20,367 nt of DNA from assembly GCA_051878935.1 (NCBI GenBank), contig JBJELB010000008.1:1-20367 (forward strand), read 5' to 3'. The notes beneath the pieces were generated by a model. The model was not told the DNA's origin and searched no databases. It saw only the letters and a program-made list of their open reading frames with translations. Positions 1 through 7,130 of this stretch are shown piece by piece; positions within the stretch are counted from its first letter, which is position 1, and every line of letters starts with the position of its first letter. Source of the DNA: CANQDT01 sp051878935 (GTDB lineage: Bacteria > Bacillota > Clostridia > Lachnospirales > Lachnospiraceae). A program made the translations under genes and the position numbers.

Positions 1-702
1 TGCCCGCTCCCTGTACCGTTCACAGCGTTCCGTATCTTCCTCTTCCATCACCGCACTATAAATCAACAGATAATAATGTATCGAAAACGACGCATGATAA
101 TCTATCTGCATAGAAGCACCATCCGTATACCAGCCTTCTCCCAGATAAAAATCTTCTATACGGCTTAATCCCTTTTGTATCCGCTCACGATCAAACTGAC
201 ATCCCACTTTTTTTAATGCTACGTTGACTAATACCGCACATAACTGCCAATTATTATCTGCACTTTCAAATTGATTAATCTGATATAACCAATTCGCTAA
301 ATGCTTCTTTGTATCAAGTCCTAAAGGGTCCCAAAGAATATCGGGTGTCAGCAAAATCCCTATTGCAATCGCTGCCATCTCAACAAATCTTTGATCGACA
401 TGATGACAATCCCCCCAATATTCCGGGTTTTTCTTATCTGTACCTGCTTTAATTCCTTTTTGATATATCTCTATAAAGGCATCTGCGCCTTCATTGCGAC
501 CTTTCCAAAATGGCACTAATCCCCATAGAATCCGTGCAAATCCTTCCATAGAAATGGTTTGCGTTTCATAACAAGCTCTCGTCATTCCTATTTTTAACCC
601 CGCTTTCTCTTCAGTATATAACTTCTCCAGCGGAATAATAACAGAAAGCAATAGATTCGCATAATCATGTTTCGTATGTAATTCCAATTTTCTATCCTGC
701 AT
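1..702 (-). CDS. DUF2264 family protein, C-terminal part outside the window
   Basis: The first 234 residues are present and the frame stays open to base 1, so the C-terminus is missing. The start is the ATG at 702-700, with GGGAG 7 nt upstream. I recognise the family (DUF2264, PF10022) from conserved stretches: WGDCHHVDQRFVEMAAIA near residues 96-113, LTPDILWDPL near 118-127, NNWQLCAVLVNVALKK near 150-165 and GWYTDGASMQIDYHASFSIHYY near 190-211. These proteins are expected to be alpha/alpha-barrel, glycoside-hydrolase-like enzymes; I recall a link to CAZy family GH154 (beta-glucuronidase) but am not certain of it. There is no signal peptide, so it should act in the cytoplasm on imported oligosaccharides. 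It starts 17 nt after the rhaD stop and is very probably the fourth gene of the rhamnose operon. The substrate is unknown; a rhamnose-containing uronic oligosaccharide is my inference. Confidence 0.85.
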   Translation of the reverse strand, partial: MQDRKLELHTKHDYANLLLSVIIPLEKLYTEEKAGLKIGMTRACYETQTISMEGFARILWGLVPFWKGRNEGADAFIEIYQKGIKAGTDKKNPEYWGDCHHVDQRFVEMAAIAIGILLTPDILWDPLGLDTKKHLANWLYQINQFESADNNWQLCAVLVNVALKKVGCQFDRERIQKGLSRIEDFYLGEGWYTDGASMQIDYHASFSIHYYLLIYSAVMEEEDTERCERYRERA

Positions 703-719
703 TTGTTTACTCCCAATAA

Positions 720-1541
720 TTAAAACAAGAATTTTCCCGGCAGCGTCACATGAAAATCAACTGCTAAATCTTCGAAATTCTGTGTCGTGATTGTCTGTCT
801 TTTGCCACGTCCCATCGACAATACTTTCACTAGAATTTCCGCAGATTTTTCTACAGTATGCATCAAACCGAATGTTTCATCAAAATCTGTACCGGAACAG
901 AACATACCATGATGAGCCCAGATTGCAACATCATATTGTTTCATTAATTCACTGGTTGCAACTGCGATATCACGTCCGCCCGGAACCATCCAGCCAACTA
1001 CTCCTACACCGGAGGGGAATACAACCGGACACTCTGTAGCCATCTCCCACAACTCCCGTGTAAACACTTCATCTTCTAACGGCAGAACAAATGTTAAAGC
1101 AATTACATTTGTTGTATGGGCATGGTAGATGACACGGTGTTTTCCATTACTGACTTTCTTCTTCACTTCATGGTTCATCAAATGGGAAGGAATCTCACTG
1201 GTAGGCTTTGCTCCGTTTAACAATCCCCAGCAAATCTGATAGTTTTCGCCTTTCTCATCCACACGAATAATTCCTATGGATTCTTCCGGATTGCTCGAGA
1301 CATTTCTAAAATATTTACCACTTCCTGTTACCAGGAAATATTCACCTGCCAGTCCCGGTACCGATGTTCCAATAGAAGTCCAGTCACCATCGTTTGTTAA
1401 GTCTACCTCGACACACCTTACTTCTTCATCCTTGATACGATAGGTGAGGTTCCCGCCATTACGTTCATGCCAGCCCTGTTCCCAGCCATCGTTTGCCATT
1501 CTGATAAAACCTTTTACAAATTCAGCATCTAATACTTTCAT
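720..1541 (-). CDS. rhaD: Rhamnulose-1-phosphate aldolase
   Basis: This class II zinc aldolase cleaves L-rhamnulose 1-phosphate into dihydroxyacetone phosphate and L-lactaldehyde, the last step of the phosphorylated rhamnose pathway in the cytoplasm. The 273 residues match the length of E. coli RhaD (274). The zinc ligands align as H140 and H142 (in YHAHTTNVIALT) and H211 (in AHHGMFCSG). The catalytic glutamate is E116 in PTSEIPSH. These sit exactly one residue before the E. coli positions E117, H141, H143 and H212. The blocks VFTRELWE, ECPVVFPSGVG and DETFGLMHTVEKSAEILVKV are family hallmarks. The start codon has AGGAGG 6 nt upstream and lies 9 nt after the rhaA stop, so translation is probably coupled. 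Nothing looks broken. Confidence 0.97.
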   Translation of the reverse strand: MKVLDAEFVKGFIRMANDGWEQGWHERNGGNLTYRIKDEEVRCVEVDLTNDGDWTSIGTSVPGLAGEYFLVTGSGKYFRNVSSNPEESIGIIRVDEKGENYQICWGLLNGAKPTSEIPSHLMNHEVKKKVSNGKHRVIYHAHTTNVIALTFVLPLEDEVFTRELWEMATECPVVFPSGVGVVGWMVPGGRDIAVATSELMKQYDVAIWAHHGMFCSGTDFDETFGLMHTVEKSAEILVKVLSMGRGKRQTITTQNFEDLAVDFHVTLPGKFLF

Positions 1542-1550
1542 CGTTTCCTC

Positions 1551-2801
1551 CTACTGCCGTTTGTTTAATACTGTATTCTCATACTCAACTACTTCTGCAA
1601 ACCAGTCTTCTTTTGCTTCTACTCCCTGTAACTTACAATAATAATTCCATACATCACCGATTGGGTACAATTTCAGTTCCTCTTGTAATACCATCAGCTC
1701 TGTCATTTGATTGGTATCCTGCAATTCTTTTAATCTCTTTGGCTGAAGCAAAGCAAACAATAATGCTTTTTGCATATTGCGCATACCAACAACCCATGCA
1801 CTGATTCGATTGATACTCGCATCAAAGAAATCCAATGCAAGGAATACGCGGTCACATGCATCGTTTCGAACGATTTCTTTTGCAATTTCCCTGGTTTCAT
1901 CATCATAGGCAACCACGTGATCAGAATCCCAACGTACACTCCGCGTTACATGCAGTGCAATCTTATCCTGGAACAACAGCATAGATGGAATCTTATCTGA
2001 CACCATCTCTGTAGGGTGATAATGACCGTTATCCATAAGACTGAGAATACCATTCTGTGCAGCATAATTAATACAGAATTCACTCGAACCTACCGTATAA
2101 GATTCCATACCAATTCCAAACACTTTTGATTCCAGGCAGACATACACCTTAGATTTATCATATGGAATTGACAAAATCTCATCTAAAGATTCTTTAAACC
2201 GCTTCCTTGGTGTGAGACGGTCTGCCGGAACATCTTTTAATCCATCCGGTATCCAGATATTCATAACGCATGGTTGTCCCAACTCTTCAGCAAAGTATTG
2301 TGAGATACGGATACAAGCCTGTCCATGTCGAATCCAAAACTTGCGAATCTCGTCATCCGGACTGGAAAGTGTTAACCCACTTGCTTTCTCATGGGAAAAG
2401 AATGTTGGATTAAAATCAATTCCCATCTCTCTCTTTTTTGCAAATTCTACCCATTTCTGAAAATGTTTTGGCTCTAATACATCACGGTCGGCAAATTCGT
2501 TATCTTCAAATATGGCATAGCACGCATGCAAGTTTAGTTTATGTTTTCCAGGAATTAAGGATAAAGCTTTATCAATATCTTCCATTAACTCCTCGGGTGT
2601 TCTTGCTTTTCCCGGATAATTACCGGTGGTCTGAATTCCTCCGGAGAGCGGTCCTATCTGATCAAATCCCTGCACATCATCCCCTTGCCAGCAATGCATG
2701 GAGATCCGTATGTTATTTAATTGTTCCAATGCCATATCCGTATCAACTCCTATTTGTCGATACATCTCTTTTGCTTCTTCATAACGTTGTTTGATATTCA
2801 T
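1551..2801 (-). CDS. rhaA: L-rhamnose isomerase
   Basis: This enzyme interconverts L-rhamnose and L-rhamnulose in the cytoplasm; it is a (beta/alpha)8-barrel, Mn-dependent isomerase. The 416 residues compare with about 419 in E. coli. Conserved blocks include RISMHCWQGDDVQGFD near residues 32-47, the metal-site segment LESKVFGIGMESYTVGS near 223-239 (E224), LMDNGHYHPTEMVSDK near 255-270 (D257, H260, H262), SVRWDSDHVV near 288-297 (D292, D294) and LALDFFDASINRISAWV near 321-337 (D324). All expected metal and substrate residues are present. The start has AAGGAGG 6 nt upstream. It lies 14 nt downstream of the rhaB stop and 9 nt upstream of rhaD, so it is the middle gene of the operon. Confidence 0.97.
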   Translation of the reverse strand: MNIKQRYEEAKEMYRQIGVDTDMALEQLNNIRISMHCWQGDDVQGFDQIGPLSGGIQTTGNYPGKARTPEELMEDIDKALSLIPGKHKLNLHACYAIFEDNEFADRDVLEPKHFQKWVEFAKKREMGIDFNPTFFSHEKASGLTLSSPDDEIRKFWIRHGQACIRISQYFAEELGQPCVMNIWIPDGLKDVPADRLTPRKRFKESLDEILSIPYDKSKVYVCLESKVFGIGMESYTVGSSEFCINYAAQNGILSLMDNGHYHPTEMVSDKIPSMLLFQDKIALHVTRSVRWDSDHVVAYDDETREIAKEIVRNDACDRVFLALDFFDASINRISAWVVGMRNMQKALLFALLQPKRLKELQDTNQMTELMVLQEELKLYPIGDVWNYYCKLQGVEAKEDWFAEVVEYENTVLNKRQ

Positions 2802-2815
2802 TATAATCCTCCTTT

Positions 2816-4216
2816 TTAAGGTTCAAATCGTCTGATACTGCAGGAACGTAAGATACACGTCCTGGCTTCTTTCAAATCTGTAAAAGCTCCATCTGTAATC
2901 ATCTGTACCATGAGATTTCCAAGAGCCGTTGCCTCCGTTGGTCCGGCATAAACAGTACGATTAGTCACTTTTGCTGTTAACTGATTCAAATAGTCTGCAT
3001 TAGAGCCCCCACCAATAATATAGATTGTATCAAATTGTTTTCCTGTTAATTCTTCTATTTCTGTCAGCACGCGCCCATAACACTGTGCTAGGCTTTGGTA
3101 GATGACTGTGGCAATCTCACCTATCTTTTTAGGAACAGGCTGATTGGTATCTGCACAATAACGCTTCACTTCTTCCGTCATGTTTTCCGGTGCCAGAAAA
3201 CATGCATCGTTGACATCCACTCTGGACGGAAAATCAGCAGCATCTTCTGCCAGTGCACAAAGCTCAGCAAAAGAATACGCATCATTCGTTTCATGCCGTA
3301 TAGACTGTATCATCCAAAGTCCCATAATATTCTTCAAATACCGGTACCGGTATTCATATCCACCTTCATTAGTCAGATTATGGAGTCTGGAATCATCGTT
3401 ACAAACCGGTTCTTCATTTTCTGTACCTATGAGTGACCATGTACCCGAACTAATGTAAAGTCCATGCTCTTCCAAACAAGGCATCGCCAAAACTGCCGAT
3501 CCGGTATCATGCGTTGCCGGCAACACTACCTTACAGGAAAATCCAACCTTCAACTGTATCTCTTCTGTCAGACTTCCTAATTCTGTGCCTGCCTGTAATA
3601 TGGTTGGAAAGATTTCTCTCGGATAACCCAGTCGATGAATCATCTCATCGTCCCAATCTCGCGTCTTGGCATTGACCAATTGTGTCGTTGTCGCATTCGT
3701 ATATTCCACAGCTTTCTGACCGGTTAATAAATAATGAAAATAATCCGGCAGCATTAAGAACGTATGTGCCTTGAGCAATTGCTCCGGACTGTTCTCTTTT
3801 ACTGCCATCAATTGATAAATAGTATTAAACACCTGTTTTTGAATGCCCGTACGAGCATACAATTCTTTCTCCGGAATCTTCTGATACACCTTCTCATCCA
3901 TTCCTTTCGTTCTTACATCACGGTAAGCAACAGGCTCCCCTATGAGCTTTCCATCGGCATCTAACAAGACAAAATCGACCGCCCAGGTATCAATTGCCAT
4001 ACTCTTAGGCTTTATCCCCATCTCTGAGCACTTTTTCATCCCATTTAAAATTTCTTGAAACAACTGTTCCACGTTCCAACAAAGAGAGCCATTTCTCTTT
4101 TCCATCGCATTGGGAAAACGGTGAATTTCTTTCTGATATAATTTACCGTCTTCCGTCCAGCCTACCATGTGACGGCCATTTGATGCACCAATATCGATTG
4201 CTAAAAAATATTCCAT
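2816..4216 (-). CDS. rhaB: Rhamnulokinase
   Basis: This FGGY-family sugar kinase phosphorylates L-rhamnulose at O1 with ATP. I place the start at 4216-4214 rather than at the upstream ATG (4255). The upstream 13 residues are low complexity, while the 4216 ATG has GGAAGGGGG 6 nt in front and gives the typical N-terminus MEYFLAIDIGASNGRHM. The resulting 466 residues have the actin-like phosphate loop (AIDIGASNGR), the AIDTWAVDFVLLD block, catalytic D237 in PATHDTGSAV (the same number as in E. coli RhaB), GTWSLIG for ATP binding and the C-terminal adenosine motif IIGGGSNADYLNQ. It is the first gene of the rhaBAD operon and reads away from the divergent AraC regulator. The last 20 residues are cysteine- and arginine-rich but still align with the family end. 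Confidence 0.95.
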   Translation of the reverse strand: MEYFLAIDIGASNGRHMVGWTEDGKLYQKEIHRFPNAMEKRNGSLCWNVEQLFQEILNGMKKCSEMGIKPKSMAIDTWAVDFVLLDADGKLIGEPVAYRDVRTKGMDEKVYQKIPEKELYARTGIQKQVFNTIYQLMAVKENSPEQLLKAHTFLMLPDYFHYLLTGQKAVEYTNATTTQLVNAKTRDWDDEMIHRLGYPREIFPTILQAGTELGSLTEEIQLKVGFSCKVVLPATHDTGSAVLAMPCLEEHGLYISSGTWSLIGTENEEPVCNDDSRLHNLTNEGGYEYRYRYLKNIMGLWMIQSIRHETNDAYSFAELCALAEDAADFPSRVDVNDACFLAPENMTEEVKRYCADTNQPVPKKIGEIATVIYQSLAQCYGRVLTEIEELTGKQFDTIYIIGGGSNADYLNQLTAKVTNRTVYAGPTEATALGNLMVQMITDGAFTDLKEARTCILRSCSIRRFEP

Positions 4217-4353
4217 AGCAATCCCCCTTCCTTTTTCTAATCTTAGAATACACAAAAAAGTCCTATGATTTTAGGTCTCTTTCGACTAAAAAATAGGACT
4301 TTATTTGCAGATTATGTTATAATTAACCAGACATACATATCGGGAGGTTTAAC
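4217..4353. promoter_or_regulatory. Divergent rhaB / araC-type regulator control region with long palindrome
   Basis: The 137-bp region separates rhaB from the divergent regulator. A nested inverted repeat spans 4257-4302: outer arms AAAGTCCTAT (4257-4266) and ATAGGACTTT (4293-4302), with inner arms TTTTAGGTC and GACTAAAA that pair with one bulge. On the minus strand a -10-like TATTCT (4250-4245) for rhaB lies 6 nt from the palindrome, with no good -35, as expected for an activator-dependent promoter. On the plus strand an extended -10, TGTTATAAT (4315-4323), serves the regulator, with its -35 region falling on the right arm of the palindrome. The layout is that of an operator controlling both directions. 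The promoter assignments are read by eye. Confidence 0.65.
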
Positions 4354-5340
4354 ATGGATCAAAGAATCTTGGAACAATTAAAACAAATCACCTTGGAAGA
4401 GCAGGCTATCTTGAGTGGTAATTCTACGGTAGACAGAACATTATATGCCTCCAAACAGCAGTTTGTCATTGATAGTCACAAACTGCTTCAGAAGGGAAAA
4501 TTGATCGAAATACGACCTCATACACGCTTCGTTCATTTCCCGGAACACCGTCATAATTTTGTGGAAATGGTATATATGTACAGCGGAACAACTACGCATG
4601 TGATTAACGGAAAAGATAAGGTAGTTCTACAGGAAGGAGACATTCTATTATTGAACCAGCACGCGACACAAGAGATTCTGCCTGCATCAGAAAATGATAT
4701 TGCTGTCAACTTTATTATTCTTCCGGAATTTTTCAATCAAGCCATACATATGCTGGAGAACAACAATTTCCTGTATGATTTTTTAGTGTCTACTCTATCT
4801 ACAGACTCCAATACTCCTGGTTATCTTCACTTTCAGACCAAAGATGCCCTACCGGTCCACCATCTATTGGAAAACATGATTTGGACACTCCTTCACGATC
4901 AGAGTTCCAAGAATACCATGAATCAGATTACCATGGGATTGTTGTTTATGAACTTACTTAACTATACGGACTGCATTCGTAAATATGACGAAAATCAGTA
5001 CGAACAACAACTCGTATTCGCAGCTTTGAATTACATTGATACCCATTATAAAGATGGAACGTTGGAAGATTTTGCTGATTCTATACACTTGAAGACCTAT
5101 ACGATTAGTCGACTTTTGAAAAAGCAAACCGAACGTAATTTTAAAGAACTGTTAATAGAACGAAAATTACAGCAAGCCGCTTATCTCCTGACAAATACAA
5201 CCTTACCAACGGAATCCATCTTGCATTCCGTCGGTTATGAGAACAGCAGTTTCTTCTATCGTCAGTTTAAGAAACGATATGGGAAAACTCCAAGAGAATA
5301 CCGCAGACAAGATTCAGCCATTCGTAAGAACGGTATTTAA
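4354..5340 (+). CDS. AraC-family transcriptional regulator, probable rhamnose operon activator
   Basis: The 328-residue protein has an N-terminal cupin sugar-sensing domain around residues 45-130. It contains the HxHNFVE signature (HRHNFVEMVYMYSG near 65-78) and the EGDILLLN turn near 94-101. A C-terminal AraC DNA-binding domain spans about residues 225-318, with helix-turn-helix 1 near 236-257 (LEDFADSIHLKTYTISRLLK) and helix-turn-helix 2 near 285-308, ending in the family signature SVGYENSSFFYRQFKKRYGKTPREYR. GGGAGG lies 7 nt before the ATG. Its divergent position next to rhaBAD makes it the likely rhamnose-responsive regulator, functionally like RhaS/RhaR. The ligand is inferred from position only. 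It is the only clear plus-strand gene here, and it converges on the MATE gene. Confidence 0.92.
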   Translation: MDQRILEQLKQITLEEQAILSGNSTVDRTLYASKQQFVIDSHKLLQKGKLIEIRPHTRFVHFPEHRHNFVEMVYMYSGTTTHVINGKDKVVLQEGDILLLNQHATQEILPASENDIAVNFIILPEFFNQAIHMLENNNFLYDFLVSTLSTDSNTPGYLHFQTKDALPVHHLLENMIWTLLHDQSSKNTMNQITMGLLFMNLLNYTDCIRKYDENQYEQQLVFAALNYIDTHYKDGTLEDFADSIHLKTYTISRLLKKQTERNFKELLIERKLQQAAYLLTNTTLPTESILHSVGYENSSFFYRQFKKRYGKTPREYRRQDSAIRKNGI

Positions 5341-5401
5341 AACAATCTTTTGTCGTAAGCAAATGCCATGATATTTTGAGCGGATCAGAAGCTTTCATCC
5401 A

Positions 5402-6808
5402 TTAGCGATGTGCGCCGCCAGGCGCACGTCGAAGAAAAGACTGTTTAGGATTGAACCATAATAGCAGCACTCCCACGACACATGCGACTGTCTCCGAAAT
5501 AGGAAATGAGAACCATATCGCTGTCGTTGCATTGTTCAGTCGTGAAAATCCCCATGCCAATGGTAATACGATAACACCCAACCGGAGTAATGACAGCACC
5601 AATGAACTAATGCCACATCCCAGAGCTTGGAATACACCCTGAATGGCTATGTTTATTCCCGCAAAGATGAATCCAGCAGCAATAATACGAGTTGCGCAGA
5701 CACATAACCGGGTTGTTTCTGCTGTTAAACCAAATGCACCTATAATCGGTTCTGCAAATAGTTCCAAAACAATCGTACCTGCAATCATAATGATACTAAC
5801 ATAGAAAATACCATACACAATTCCCTGTTTTACACGTTTCCGGTTTCCCATACCATAATTGTAGGAAACAATCGGTGTAATCGCATCACGCAGTCCAAAT
5901 CCGGCAAAAAACAAAAACTGCTGAATCTTATAAAAGATTCCATAAGCCGTAACAGCTGCTGCAGATACCGTTCCGAAGATAATATTGATACCGTATGTCA
6001 TAAATGACATCAAAGCCTGCATGATTACTGCCGGCAAACCAATCTGATAAATCTCACCTAGTCGTTCTTTGCTCAACTTCAGATAATGCAAGCCATTTTG
6101 CACCTCTTTATTTTTCCTGTAATGAAAAAACATCGCAATTCCCATAGAAACAATCTGTCCTATCACAGTTGCATAAGCGGCTCCGGACACCCTCATTTCC
6201 GGTAATCCAAACCAGCCAAAGATCAGTATCGGATCCAAAACCATATTGACGATAGCTCCGGCTACCTGTGCAATTGTCGAATATAAACTTAATCCAGTTG
6301 CTTGCAATACTTTTTCATAGATGGAAAACAGCGAGATACCAAAACTCCACACACAACAAATCGATAAATACTTTTTTCCCATCTCAAGAACAATCGGATC
6401 AGTGGTCTGACTGGTCATATAAATATCTACACCGAATAATCCAAAAATTAAAAAAACAACATATATCATCAAGCCTAATGTCACACCATTACCGGCAACA
6501 TAGGCAACTTTTTCTTTTTCATTCTGTCCTAAACGTTTTGCCAGCAAAGCATTTACACCAACTCCTGTACCAATTGCAAACGCAATAATCAACATCTGAA
6601 TCGGGAAAGCCAGCGTCAATGCATTCACAGCATATTCTCCTGCATGCACAATCGTGGCGGTATCCCTCATTCGTGCTACAAACATACTGTCTACAATATT
6701 ATAACAAGCCTGTAATACCATGGATAAGATCATAGGTATTCCCATACTTAGCATAACCTTAGAAATCGGCTGAGTTCCCATCTTATTTTGATTCTGTCCT
6801 TCTTTCAT
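5402..6808 (-). CDS. MATE family multidrug efflux transporter, MepA-like
   Basis: The 468-residue membrane protein has about 12 hydrophobic segments in two homologous halves, typical of MATE (PF01554) cation or drug antiporters in the cytoplasmic membrane. It has the Firmicutes MepA/NorM-type N-terminus (MGTQPISKVMLSMGIPMILSMVLQ starting near residue 10, then the YNIVDSMFVA segment). It also has LTLAFPIQMLIIAFAIGTGVGVNA near 74-97 and QVAGAIVNMVLDPILIFG near 180-197. The substrate cannot be deduced. AGGAGG lies about 5 nt before the ATG. It has its own strong promoter and a leader hairpin. The extreme C-terminus (RRAPGGAHR) is encoded by a GC-rich hairpin that looks unlike the rest of the gene. 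Confidence 0.92.
   Translation of the reverse strand: MKEGQNQNKMGTQPISKVMLSMGIPMILSMVLQACYNIVDSMFVARMRDTATIVHAGEYAVNALTLAFPIQMLIIAFAIGTGVGVNALLAKRLGQNEKEKVAYVAGNGVTLGLMIYVVFLIFGLFGVDIYMTSQTTDPIVLEMGKKYLSICCVWSFGISLFSIYEKVLQATGLSLYSTIAQVAGAIVNMVLDPILIFGWFGLPEMRVSGAAYATVIGQIVSMGIAMFFHYRKNKEVQNGLHYLKLSKERLGEIYQIGLPAVIMQALMSFMTYGINIIFGTVSAAAVTAYGIFYKIQQFLFFAGFGLRDAITPIVSYNYGMGNRKRVKQGIVYGIFYVSIIMIAGTIVLELFAEPIIGAFGLTAETTRLCVCATRIIAAGFIFAGINIAIQGVFQALGCGISSLVLSLLRLGVIVLPLAWGFSRLNNATTAIWFSFPISETVACVVGVLLLWFNPKQSFLRRAPGGAHR
5410..5427. repeat. GC-rich hairpin, REP-like, inside the MATE 3' end
   Basis: GTGCGCC (5410-5416) and GGCGCAC (5421-5427) form a perfect 7-bp stem with a 4-nt loop. It stands out from the AT-rich surroundings and encodes part of the last residues of the MATE protein. 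No T-run follows on either strand, so it is not a canonical terminator, although it lies between two convergent genes. Confidence 0.5.
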
Positions 6809-6837
6809 AATTCCTCCTGTTCAAACAAAAAATAAGA

Positions 6838-6863
6838 GGCGTAAACCCATCTGGATTTACGCC
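6838..6863 (-). terminator. Leader hairpin with U-rich tail upstream of the MATE gene
   Basis: GGCGTAAACCC (6838-6848) pairs with GGATTTACGCC (6853-6863) over 11 bp with one mismatch and a 4-nt loop. On the minus strand it is followed by TCTTATTTTTTG, as in an intrinsic terminator. It lies downstream of the MATE promoter and about 30 nt before the MATE start, so it can act as a 5' attenuator. It could also stop transcripts arriving from copA. Confidence 0.6.
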
Positions 6864-6882
6864 TAAGCTACTCGACTGTCAC

Positions 6883-6911
6883 ATTATAGCGAAGTTTTTT
6901 TTTGTTGTCAA
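6883..6911 (-). promoter_or_regulatory. Consensus sigma-A promoter for the MATE gene
   Basis: Read on the minus strand: TTGACA (6911-6906), 17 nt, TATAAT (6888-6883), a full match to the housekeeping consensus with ideal spacing. The spacer contains a run of nine A (6903-6895). The expected transcription start near 6876 gives a leader of about 65 nt containing the hairpin at 6838-6863. Confidence 0.85.
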
Positions 6912-6920
6912 AGGATTTTT

Positions 6921-7130
6921 TCAGTTGATTTCCGTCACTTTATAATCCTGATCTTCTATTGTTTTTCTTAATATCGAATCATCTAATTCTGTATTTAACG
7001 TCACAACAGCCGTTCCCGTTTCATGGCTGACTTTGGCACTTTCTACCTCGGCTAATGCCTCTAGAGCCTTTTTAACATGTGCTTCGCAGTGACCACACAT
7101 CATACCTTCAATCGTGATTGTCTTTTTCAT
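6921..7130 (-). CDS. Possible internally initiated copper chaperone (CopZ-like), in frame within copA
   Basis: An ATG at 7130-7128 (copA residue 765) begins exactly at the boundary of the C-terminal metal-binding domain and would give a free 69-residue protein starting MKKTITIEGMMCGHCEAH. That is the usual start and length of stand-alone CopZ or HMA chaperones. A purine-rich GAAGGAAGGA lies about 9 nt upstream, a good ribosome site in the middle of a coding region, although it also encodes the lysine-rich linker. The role would be to deliver Cu(I) to CopA. That the internal start is used is inference. Confidence 0.45.
   Translation of the reverse strand: MKKTITIEGMMCGHCEAHVKKALEALAEVESAKVSHETGTAVVTLNTELDDSILRKTIEDQDYKVTEIN

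Noticed and set aside
6838..6888. Guanidine-IV (mepA-type) riboswitch before the MATE gene
   Set aside because: Such elements precede MepA-like pumps in Clostridia. Here only about 13 nt lie between the expected transcript start and the terminator stem, leaving no room for an aptamer stem, and I cannot match the consensus from memory.
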